From the IMG/VR virus record IMGVR_UViG_3300032677_000052, positions 1 through 46,332 of that record: a stretch of DNA of 46,332 nt; one strand, given 5' to 3'. The notes beneath the pieces are model-generated. The model was not told the DNA's origin. It did not search any database and saw nothing but the letters and a program-made list of their open reading frames with translations. Shown piece after piece: positions 24,689-30,224 of this stretch. Position 1 is the stretch's first letter; every line of letters starts with the position of its first letter. The position numbers were made by a program, and so were the translations under genes. This stretch comes from a virus.

Positions 24689-24708
24689 CTTGTGTAAGAG
24701 GGTGTGAC
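24689..24708. repeat. Direct repeat flanking HNH gene, right copy
   Basis: CTTGTGTAAGA-GGG-TGTGAC, just upstream of the HNH start. With the left copy it brackets about 480 bases. It may be a trace of how the endonuclease gene entered, or chance. Confidence 0.45.
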
Positions 24709-24741
24709 GCGGCTTTGCAAAGTAACGCCACACCCAATATC

Positions 24742-24763
24742 AGACGAAGTTAGGGCTCCGTCT
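24742..24763. terminator. Hairpin after ssDNA-binding gene
   Basis: AGACGAAG and CTCCGTCT form an 8-bp stem (one G-T pair) with a 6-base loop, between the ssDNA-binding-like gene and the HNH gene on the minus strand. There is no U-run after it, so it is a weak terminator or an mRNA-stability element. Confidence 0.3.
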
Positions 24764-24772
24764 AATGGTCAA

Positions 24773-25429
24773 TTAACCGAAATCATCCTCATCTTCCGAA
24801 ACAGGGGCTGACACTTTTGTCGAACCAGTTGACGGAGGAGCTGATGGCGCAGAAGAAGCTGCCGACGAATTACGCGGCTTATATGTAAGATCAGAAGGAC
24901 GAGCAACCCATCCGGTAATCTCCCATACAGGAACGTAATTCGTCGACTTTCTGGCCCCTTCACCAGAGGTTTTTGCCACTGCGTCCTTAAGGACAACAAC
25001 TGGCAATTTATCAGGGTTAGACTTAACACCTTCGTTATAGGCGTCAGCTAATTTCTTAGCGCCATCAAGGAACGCAGCTGCATTGCTGGCGAACTCTCTG
25101 ACGTCACCACCACATTCCTTGGATAACTTGATAACGAAGCGGACTCCGCGCTTGTAACCATCACCAGGATTATCGACAGAAACACCGTCGGAGAGACGAA
25201 CCATACGAAAGTCTGGAGCGCCGCCGGTAGCGAAATTGATGAAACCAACTTCCACGTTCGGGAAGTCGATGATCGCTTTAAAGTTCTTCGTGATATCAAC
25301 TTCTGTTGTCTCCCCGTTATTTCGATCACGGCGCGAAATACGTCCGCTACGCGAGTCAAATTTAACGATAGGCAAAAAGTCTGCACCACCTGTGCCGACA
25401 CCATCAAAAAAACCACCAAATGCTGACAT
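24773..25429 (-). CDS. Putative single-stranded DNA-binding protein
   Basis: 218 residues. A beta-rich N-terminal part (FLPIVKFDSRSGRISRRDR ... ITKNFKAIIDFPNVEVGFINFATGGAPDFRMV) with a following GVRFVIKLSKE strand, a Ser/Ala/Pro linker (SSAASSAPSAPPSTGS) and an acidic end EDEDDFG. Structured core, flexible linker and acidic tip is the plan of SSB and T7 gp2.5 proteins. Genes of this kind lie next to a PD-(D/E)XK nuclease in related phages, as here. The OB-fold itself cannot be proven by eye. Confidence 0.6.
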   Translation of the reverse strand: MSAFGGFFDGVGTGGADFLPIVKFDSRSGRISRRDRNNGETTEVDITKNFKAIIDFPNVEVGFINFATGGAPDFRMVRLSDGVSVDNPGDGYKRGVRFVIKLSKECGGDVREFASNAAAFLDGAKKLADAYNEGVKSNPDKLPVVVLKDAVAKTSGEGARKSTNYVPVWEITGWVARPSDLTYKPRNSSAASSAPSAPPSTGSTKVSAPVSEDEDDFG

Positions 25430-25445
25430 AGTCTTTCTCCTTTGC

Positions 25446-25487
25446 GCGACAGTCTGGCCTGTCGCAAGCCTCTTCCCGTTTCGGGAA
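25446..25487 (-). promoter_or_regulatory. Two tandem hairpins in the leader of the ssDNA-binding gene
   Basis: On the minus strand TTCCCG-AAA-CGGGAA (25487-25473) is followed by GCGACAG-GCCAGA-CTGTCGC (25465-25446), both perfect, directly before the AAGGAG ribosome-binding site and ATG at 25429. Neither is followed by U-rich sequence, so an mRNA-stability or translational-control role fits better than termination. Confidence 0.45.
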
Positions 25488-25494
25488 ATTCCGT

Positions 25495-25740
25495 TTAACG
25501 CATGTGAGGATGTATTGACTCTAGTTGATCAAGGATCTGTTCAAGCGTTTCTTTAACGTAGAAATCAACTTCGTCGGCTATCCTAATGATAGTGAAACTA
25601 TATTCATTATCATCTTCGTCTGTAGATACGCGATTATGAATTCCAGCGATCTTATCAGCCTTAACTAAAATCCGACCTTCATCATCAGCATCCGTTAAAG
25701 CCAAATATCCAAATTGCTGTGCTGGTGTTGTATGCGCCAT
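25495..25740 (-). CDS. Hypothetical acidic protein, 81 aa
   Basis: The ATG at 25740 overlaps the stop of the nuclease gene (TAATG). The product is acidic with a beta-type core (ILVKADKIAGIHNRVSTDEDDNEYSFTIIRIADEVDFYVKETLEQILDQL) and resembles small phage proteins with a 'VNxxxITxI-like' strand order, but I do not assign a family. Co-expressed with the nuclease. Confidence 0.6.
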   Translation of the reverse strand: MAHTTPAQQFGYLALTDADDEGRILVKADKIAGIHNRVSTDEDDNEYSFTIIRIADEVDFYVKETLEQILDQLESIHPHMR

Positions 25741-26495
25741 TATACGCCCCAAATCTCAAACGCGGCTTGTCTTGCCTCGTCATCGTTAAAGTAAAAAGAG
25801 CTCGTGTCTGGAACAACGTAAGACGCAAGCTCCTGCGGATCTGTCGATAAAGACAGGAATCTTTGAATCGTCATTCCAATGCGCTTCAAAGCTTTTAAAT
25901 GTTCATCAACTGAATCAACCGCATATGTCGCAGACTTCTTTGGCGTAACATATGTCACGCGGCCTTCAGTTGCACCTTCTACGGCAGCAACATACAGACT
26001 TACTTGGCGTGCATGTTTCGCGCTGATTTTGCTTGGTAACGCGTGCGTAGTTTTGAGGTCGACAACAATTTTGTCTTTGAACAGGAAATCATAAAACCCG
26101 GTGAACGGCACTGCAATTTCATCAAAGGTGTATTGTATTTGGATCTGGGTCGACGATGGTTTACCGTATGGTAATAGTTCGGCCAAACCCACATTAACAA
26201 AGTCTGAAATAGACCCTTCTTCTTTGTCACGACGTGGATCGGACGATAAAGCATTGAGGCTCCAGAACTCTTTCTGCGCCACATCAATGCAGTCTTTAAC
26301 CGACGCACCAGTGAGAAGGCCATGCTCAATTCCTTTCTCGACAGCTGTTCCGCGATAAGCTGCGGCACCAACCTTACCCCCACGCTTTAATACTTTATTA
26401 AGCACAAAAGCAGCAGGGCTGGCCTCAAACAAATTACAGGTTGAAGGGGAAAGATGCTCAATGCCATGCGCGGCGAATGGGTCGTTGGATGTCAA
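25740..26495 (-). CDS. PD-(D/E)XK nuclease (Cas4/RecB-like exonuclease)
   Basis: About 251 residues. HLSPSTCNLFEASPAAFVLNKVL (about 14-36) is the usual N-terminal motif of PDDEXK_1 nucleases, AYRGTAVEKGIEHG follows, and GFYDFLFKDKIVVDLKTTHALP (about 133-155) contains the Asp and DLK catalytic residues, with HARQVSLYVAA (Gln-x3-Tyr) after it. These enzymes trim DNA ends in recombination and replication. The start is a TTG: 26495 has AGGA 7 bases upstream, whereas the other TTG at 26501 is too close. It is the first gene of the minus operon and probably works with the ssDNA-binding protein. Confidence 0.8.
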   Translation of the reverse strand: MTSNDPFAAHGIEHLSPSTCNLFEASPAAFVLNKVLKRGGKVGAAAYRGTAVEKGIEHGLLTGASVKDCIDVAQKEFWSLNALSSDPRRDKEEGSISDFVNVGLAELLPYGKPSSTQIQIQYTFDEIAVPFTGFYDFLFKDKIVVDLKTTHALPSKISAKHARQVSLYVAAVEGATEGRVTYVTPKKSATYAVDSVDEHLKALKRIGMTIQRFLSLSTDPQELASYVVPDTSSFYFNDDEARQAAFEIWGV

Positions 26496-26531
26496 TGTCA
26501 ATTCCTATGTCAACTCAAATCAAGACCACAA

Positions 26532-26559
26532 CATATAGTCTTGGCGGTGGGTGTCAAGC
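26532..26559 (-). promoter_or_regulatory. Promoter of the minus-strand replication operon
   Basis: On the minus strand TTGACA (26559-26554) is followed after 16 bases by TATGTT, a reasonable sigma-70 -10, and then by the nuclease gene start about 35 bases downstream. It faces the plus-strand promoter at 26576, so the gap is a divergent promoter region. Confidence 0.5.
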
Positions 26560-26575
26560 ACTTTTAAAATGATCG

Positions 26576-26603
26576 TTGACAAAATTTAATGTAAGGATAT
26601 AGG
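26576..26603 (+). promoter_or_regulatory. Promoter of the plus-strand replication operon
   Basis: TTGACA (26576-26581), a 16-base spacer and TATAGG (26598-26603) lie 26 bases before the first plus gene. The segment TAAT..A.G..TATAGGGT is shared with the candidate promoter at 20069. Confidence 0.5.
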
Positions 26604-26628
26604 GTCTGTTATCGGTATGGAGATTGAT

Positions 26629-26901
26629 ATGTCTATGTTCAGCAGGCCACCACGGCAAGAATATATATTTTTCGTCCAATGTGAAAACTACGTCAAAATA
26701 GCGCGATCGATAAGCCCTGATTATTTTCTAAAGGACATGTCTTATCACAATCCTTTTGAGCTAAAAATGCTCAAGAAATTATGTGGCAATATAAAAAATG
26801 AGCAAAGCTTGAAAAGAAAGTTTTCAGGCTATCGCCACAATGGCGCGTGGTATCGGTATGAAGGTAAATTGAAAGAATTTATAGAAGGAACATTAGTTTG
26901 A
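26629..26901 (+). CDS. Mug113/T5orf172-like (GIY-YIG superfamily) protein
   Basis: 90 residues from the ATG at 26629, which is the end of the initiation sequence GGAGATTGATATG. The pattern EYIFFVQCENYVKIARSISPDYFLKDMSYHNPFELKMLKKLCGN ... LKRKFSGYRHNGAWYRYEGKLKEFIE fits the Mug113/T5orf172 GIY-YIG-like family (YIxFVQxxxxVKIxxSxxPxxRLxxL...N ... LHxxFxxxRxxGEWF). The GIY half appears as YIFFVQ and the usual Arg and Glu are replaced, so it may not be a nuclease. First gene of the plus operon. Confidence 0.65.
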   Translation: MSMFSRPPRQEYIFFVQCENYVKIARSISPDYFLKDMSYHNPFELKMLKKLCGNIKNEQSLKRKFSGYRHNGAWYRYEGKLKEFIEGTLV

Positions 26902-27371
26902 CTTATAACTGCATCCTTGGCGTAGACCCAGGACTAACAGGCGCTTGTGCTTTTTACTTCCCATCACATCCTATGTTGGTGGGAATACACGATATGCCAA
27001 TAGACGGGAAATCAGTAGATGGTTACGAACTTTCTAAAATCATTCGCCAATATAATCCAGACGTTGCTTTCATTGAAGCCGTGCACTCTTTCAGTGGACA
27101 AGGAGTTGCATCATCATTCAACTTCGGATGTTCATATGGCGTGGTTAGAGGCGTGGTCGCAGCGTGTAACATACCGGCTATATTGGTAAGCCCACAAAAG
27201 TGGAAACGCGCATTAGAATTAAGCAAAGATAAAAATCAATCATTAGAAATGGCGCGCATGATGTGGCCTGACAGTGATAAGTTTAAACGTCGCAAAGATG
27301 ATGGAAGAGCAGAGTCGGCATTGATAGCAATGTATGGATATAAGTCTCAGTTTGATGTGAAGGAAAAATAA
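26898..27371 (+). CDS. RuvC-like Holliday junction resolvase
   Basis: 157 residues. The RNase H-fold order is clear: ILGVDPGLTGACAFY (first acidic Asp at about 10), VAFIEAVHSFSGQGVASSFNFGCSYGVVRG (Glu about 58), SPQKWKRALELSKDKNQ, and KDDGRAESALIAMYG (acidic Asp/Glu near 136-140). Such phage RuvC proteins cut branched DNA before packaging. The start is TTG, overlapping the previous stop by 4 bases, with AAGGAA 8 bases upstream. Confidence 0.85.
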   Translation: MTYNCILGVDPGLTGACAFYFPSHPMLVGIHDMPIDGKSVDGYELSKIIRQYNPDVAFIEAVHSFSGQGVASSFNFGCSYGVVRGVVAACNIPAILVSPQKWKRALELSKDKNQSLEMARMMWPDSDKFKRRKDDGRAESALIAMYGYKSQFDVKEK

Positions 27372-27373
27372 TC

Positions 27374-27550
27374 ATGAAATCTAAAGACTATGAAAAAGGC
27401 TGGAACGACGCGTTTGATGCAATATCAAAATATATTGAGGAAGAGCTTTGCCTTATCACAGGATCAATGATCAGACGTATGAAATATGATTGGTGGAGAT
27501 TTGAAGAAGAAGAGAAAAAGGAAGAAACAAATGTCGGAACTGATACCTGA
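27374..27550 (+). CDS. Hypothetical charged protein, 58 aa
   Basis: ATG at 27374, two bases after the resolvase stop. MKSKDYEKGWNDAFDAISKYIEEELC is followed by a basic stretch and WWRFEEEEKKEE. The KDYEKGWNDAFDAI type of N-terminus recurs in small phage proteins. It overlaps the next gene by 20 bases. No function recognised. Confidence 0.55.
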   Translation: MKSKDYEKGWNDAFDAISKYIEEELCLITGSMIRRMKYDWWRFEEEEKKEETNVGTDT

Positions 27551-27710
27551 ATTAAAGATGCTAATTTCATATCTGCGCACTAAAGGTCAACCTCGTGGTT
27601 GCGCAGAATGTCAATCACCAGAATGGGCGGCTGCAACAGTTATTGAACACTTGCATGCAGAAAACGAAGAATTGAAATTGAAAATCAAACAGCTGGAGTC
27701 GAAAAAATGA
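27531..27710 (+). CDS. Hypothetical coiled-coil protein, 59 aa
   Basis: ATG at 27531 with AAAAAGGAAGAAAC upstream. The protein has PELKMLISYLRTKGQPRGCAECQSPEWAAATVIEHLHAENEELKLKIKQLESKK: a Cys pair (CAEC), then a coiled coil. It resembles the minus-strand protein at 21998 in its AA..IEHL..EN segment, which may reflect an old duplication or a common small-protein theme. Confidence 0.6.
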   Translation: MSELIPELKMLISYLRTKGQPRGCAECQSPEWAAATVIEHLHAENEELKLKIKQLESKK

Positions 27711-27793
27711 TACCTGTTCAAGTAGTCATAACCGCTATGTTTGCATGTGTAGGTGGATCAATACTCGTTGTCGTAACTGAGTATTTTATCTAA
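27707..27793 (+). CDS. Tiny single-TM protein, 28 aa
   Basis: ATG at 27707 overlaps the previous stop (ATGA) and has GGAG eight bases upstream. The product is one hydrophobic helix (VVITAMFACVGGSILVVV) with a short EYFI end. Coupling and the ribosome-binding site favour a real gene, but the size makes this tentative. Confidence 0.45.
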   Translation: MIPVQVVITAMFACVGGSILVVVTEYFI

Positions 27794-27814
27794 TCATCTT
27801 GATTTGTGGTGAAT

Positions 27815-27866
27815 TTTGGGTGTATGCCCAAATTGTCCGACCAAGAGACCGGACTTAATGTCTCTT
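27815..27866 (+). promoter_or_regulatory. Structured 5' leader of the ParB-like gene
   Basis: The 90-base gap before 27884 holds three inverted-repeat pairs: TTTGGG/CCCAAA (27815-27820 and 27827-27832), GTCCG/CGGAC (27835-27839 and 27850-27854) and AAGAGAC/GTCTCTT (27843-27849 and 27860-27866). The last pair begins in the loop of the second and ends outside it, so they form either a pseudoknot or two exclusive hairpins. The ribosome-binding site TAGGAAG follows 5 bases later. A translational or transcriptional switch is possible. Confidence 0.45.
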
Positions 27867-27883
27867 AAAGTAGGAAGTATAAA

Positions 27884-28942
27884 ATGTTAAACAATGATCA
27901 GATCGCCCAGGTCAAGGGCTTACTTAAGTTCGGCCATAAACAGCATGACATCGCTGCATACTTTGGCGTTAACGGCGGCAGAATTGCTGAAGTTAGCACA
28001 GGTAAAGTTGGAGCAGGTATAGCTCCTGCAAAAGCTGAGAACCTCCCAAACATAAATCATCAAAAAGTTAGATATTTCACAACAAAACAATCAGTTAAGG
28101 AGCAAGAAGAAATTCTTGCAGACTTGATTGAACGCCCTAGCGAGGCAGCTCGCGTATATACAATTTCACCCGAGCTGGCTGAAATCATACTTGAAAAAAG
28201 AAATGGCGGTAATCGCCAGCCAAGTTCAAAGAAGATTGCTGAATACATTGAGGCAATGAACGAAAATCGTTGGCCAATCACCGGGGCAACGATTGTGTTT
28301 TCTAAATCAGGTTTCCTTCTTGACGGTCAACACCGTTTGCTTGCCTGCGTGAGATCTCAAATACCATTAAAAACATTTGTGGTATTTGGAATTGATGATG
28401 GAGCTTTTACGCTTATTGATATTGGTCGTAAAAGAACAAACGTTGATGCTTTTGCCATTGCTAAGGTTCAAAACTCAAGAGTTGCGGCCAAGGTAACAAG
28501 ATGGCTTGTTATTTTTGATAATGATCCTAATGATCGCGGAATTACATTATCAAATGACGAAGCTCTACGTTGGTATAATGACCATGTAGATAAGAAATTG
28601 TTTGAAGAATGTGTTCGACTTTCTATTCAAATAGAAAAAGAAACAAAGGCGCGAAGGACGGCACTTCCTTGCGGGTCAATGGGTGCTATGCTGTATCTAT
28701 TTGCAAAAAAATCAAAGAAAGATATGCAAGAATTTGCAAGTCTTTTTATTGCGCATAAAGGTGCAGCAAGAACATGCTCTATTGTTCTTAAAGAAGCTAT
28801 GCATAAAAGTGGTGGTCGTATACACGAAGTGTATCGTAACGCTGTTATTGTATTAGCTTGGAATGCTTTCCGAGAAGGAAAAAGAACTTCGTCAGCTACA
28901 TTAGAATGGACTGGCGAAAAAGATTTTCCAGTAATCAAGTAA
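27884..28942 (+). CDS. ParB/Srx-fold-like protein with HTH N-terminus
   Basis: 352 residues. The first 40 residues (QIAQVKGLLKFGHKQHDIAAYFGVNGGRIAEV) form a helix-turn-helix. A later motif SGFLLDGQHRLLACVRS (about 143-159) is the ParB-type catalytic/nucleotide-binding core (DGxHR), preceded by a ParB-like helical part (SSKKIAEYIEAMNENRWPITGATIVF). The remaining half is helical. Phage proteins of this type are common but of unknown role; DNA binding with an NTP/nuclease-like ParB fold is the safest reading. It lies between a structured leader and a strong terminator, so it is probably a separately controlled unit. Confidence 0.7.
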   Translation: MLNNDQIAQVKGLLKFGHKQHDIAAYFGVNGGRIAEVSTGKVGAGIAPAKAENLPNINHQKVRYFTTKQSVKEQEEILADLIERPSEAARVYTISPELAEIILEKRNGGNRQPSSKKIAEYIEAMNENRWPITGATIVFSKSGFLLDGQHRLLACVRSQIPLKTFVVFGIDDGAFTLIDIGRKRTNVDAFAIAKVQNSRVAAKVTRWLVIFDNDPNDRGITLSNDEALRWYNDHVDKKLFEECVRLSIQIEKETKARRTALPCGSMGAMLYLFAKKSKKDMQEFASLFIAHKGAARTCSIVLKEAMHKSGGRIHEVYRNAVIVLAWNAFREGKRTSSATLEWTGEKDFPVIK

Positions 28943-28951
28943 AACAAACTA

Positions 28952-28975
28952 GGCGGGGGAAACCCCGCCATTTTT
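28952..28975 (+). terminator. Intrinsic terminator after ParB-like gene
   Basis: GGCGGGG (28952-28958), a GAAA tetraloop, CCCCGCC (28963-28969), then ATTTTT. A 7-bp GC-only stem with a GNRA loop and a U-run is a textbook intrinsic terminator, 10 bases after the stop codon. Confidence 0.9.
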
Positions 28976-28994
28976 CTCACTTTATGAGGATGCT

Positions 28995-30128
28995 ATGCGC
29001 GAATACGATATTCACTCACTATCTTTGATATTTCCTCCAATGAGTAAAGGTGATTTTGATCAACTTGCTTCTGATATATCTTCAAACGGTTTGCTTGAAC
29101 CGATTACTCTTTATGAGGATCAAATACTTGATGGCCGTAATAGATATAGAGCTTGTGTTAATACGGGTGTTTCTCCAAAGTTTGTAGATTACGAAGGTGA
29201 TGATCCTCTTACATTTGTCATTTCAAAAAATTTATCCCGCCGCCATTTAGATGAATCTCAACGTGCGATGGTTGCCGCTCGTTTAGCAAACATGAAACAG
29301 CATTCTAATCAATATAATAATGGTCAGGCAAATTTGCCGGACCACATTTCTCAAAAGAATGCAGCTGAAAAATTAAATGTCGGAGATAGATCCGTTCGCA
29401 GTGCTAGAAAAGTTATCGAAAGCGGCGACAAGAATTTAATTCAGGCAGTAGAAAATGGATCAATAGCTGTATCAGTTGCTGAAAAGATTGCTCGCCTTGA
29501 TCCAGAAGAAAGAGAGCAAGTTATATCTGCATCTCGTCCAGAACAGGCGATTAAAAAAGCTACGCGTCAAAAGAAAGAAGTTGAGTTGGCGCAACGTCAA
29601 ACTGCTTTACCGCAAAAAAAATACGGCGTTATTTATGCAGATCCTGAATGGAAGTTTGAAACATTTTCTGAAAATGGCATGGACCGTTCAGCCGATAATC
29701 ATTACCCAACAAGCGTAACTGATGATATTTGCCAACGTCCTGTTTGGGAAATAGCCGCAGAAGATAGCGTTCTATTTCTTTGGGCAACAGTGCCAATGAT
29801 TAAGGATGCCTTTAAAGTAATGGACGCATGGGGATTCACTTATAAGTCTCAAGCCATATGGGTAAAGGACCGTATAGGAACAGGTTATTGGTTCCGTAAT
29901 AAACATGAAATACTTCTTGTTGGCACTAAAGGTAAAATACCCGCGCCAGCAATGGGTGATCAATTTAATTCAATAATTGAAGCACCTCTTGGCGCACATA
30001 GTGAAAAGCCAAAAGTTTTTCATGAAATGATTGAAGCATATTTCCCAACACTTCCAAAAATAGAATTAAACGCGAGAGATGCGCGTGAAGGTTGGGATAT
30101 TTGGGGCTATGAAGCTCCAATAAAATAA
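28995..30128 (+). CDS. ParB-domain / MT-A70-type adenine methyltransferase fusion
   Basis: 377 residues. The N-terminal half is ParB-like: LIFPPMSKGDFDQLASDISSNGLLEPITLYEDQILDGRNRYRAC (about 10-53), then helices with AAEKLNVGDRSVRSARKVI (about 120-140). The C-terminal half (about 210-377) is an MT-A70 family methyltransferase: VIYADPEWKFE (the DPPW motif as DPEW), DRSADNHYPT, VLFLWATVPMIKDAFKVMDAWGFTYKSQAIWVKD, and EAPLGAHSEKPKVFHEMIEAYFP. It should methylate adenine N6 in phage DNA, perhaps at ParB-selected sites. It sits between two hairpins and carries one copy of the 24-nt palindromic repeat. Confidence 0.85.
   Translation: MREYDIHSLSLIFPPMSKGDFDQLASDISSNGLLEPITLYEDQILDGRNRYRACVNTGVSPKFVDYEGDDPLTFVISKNLSRRHLDESQRAMVAARLANMKQHSNQYNNGQANLPDHISQKNAAEKLNVGDRSVRSARKVIESGDKNLIQAVENGSIAVSVAEKIARLDPEEREQVISASRPEQAIKKATRQKKEVELAQRQTALPQKKYGVIYADPEWKFETFSENGMDRSADNHYPTSVTDDICQRPVWEIAAEDSVLFLWATVPMIKDAFKVMDAWGFTYKSQAIWVKDRIGTGYWFRNKHEILLVGTKGKIPAPAMGDQFNSIIEAPLGAHSEKPKVFHEMIEAYFPTLPKIELNARDAREGWDIWGYEAPIK
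29326..29349 (+). repeat. 24-nt repeat with 12-nt palindrome, copy 1 (inside methyltransferase gene)
   Basis: The 24 bases are identical to 32761-32784 and contain the perfect palindrome GGCAAATTTGCC (29327-29338), followed by GGACCACATTT. Three of the four bases before it also match the other copy. This copy encodes QANLPDHI in the ParB-MT-A70 protein. Confidence 0.8.
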
Positions 30129-30132
30129 AAAA

Positions 30133-30157
30133 AACGACGCCTTGTGGGGGCGTCGTT
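30133..30157 (-). terminator. Hairpin with U-run on the minus side
   Basis: AACGACGCC (30133-30141) and GGCGTCGTT (30149-30157) pair perfectly over 9 bp with a 7-base loop. The A-run lies on the left, so on the minus strand the stem is followed by a run of T: an intrinsic terminator for antisense transcription. On the plus strand no U-run follows, so it may instead protect the mRNA end of the methyltransferase gene. Confidence 0.6.
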
Positions 30158-30176
30158 AAGGTGCTTAGAAACCAAG

Positions 30177-30200
30177 CTTCAAAGTTCTGGAACTTCGAAG
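30177..30200. promoter_or_regulatory. Imperfect 11-nt inverted repeat before primase-helicase gene
   Basis: CTTCAAAGTTC and GAACTTCGAAG are inverted arms (10 of 11 matched) with a 2-base centre, ending 24 bases before the ATG at 30225. It can be an operator or an mRNA hairpin that controls the primase-helicase gene. The ribosome-binding site is CGAAGGAAG. Confidence 0.45.
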
Positions 30201-30224
30201 AAGTGAACAGCGAAGGAAGTCGCT

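Noticed and set aside
26617-26628. Extra N-terminal MEID in the gene at 26629 and its like in other genes
   Set aside because: The MEID codons are the repeated initiation sequence GGAGATTGATATG read as protein; the ATG that ends the sequence is the probable start in each case.
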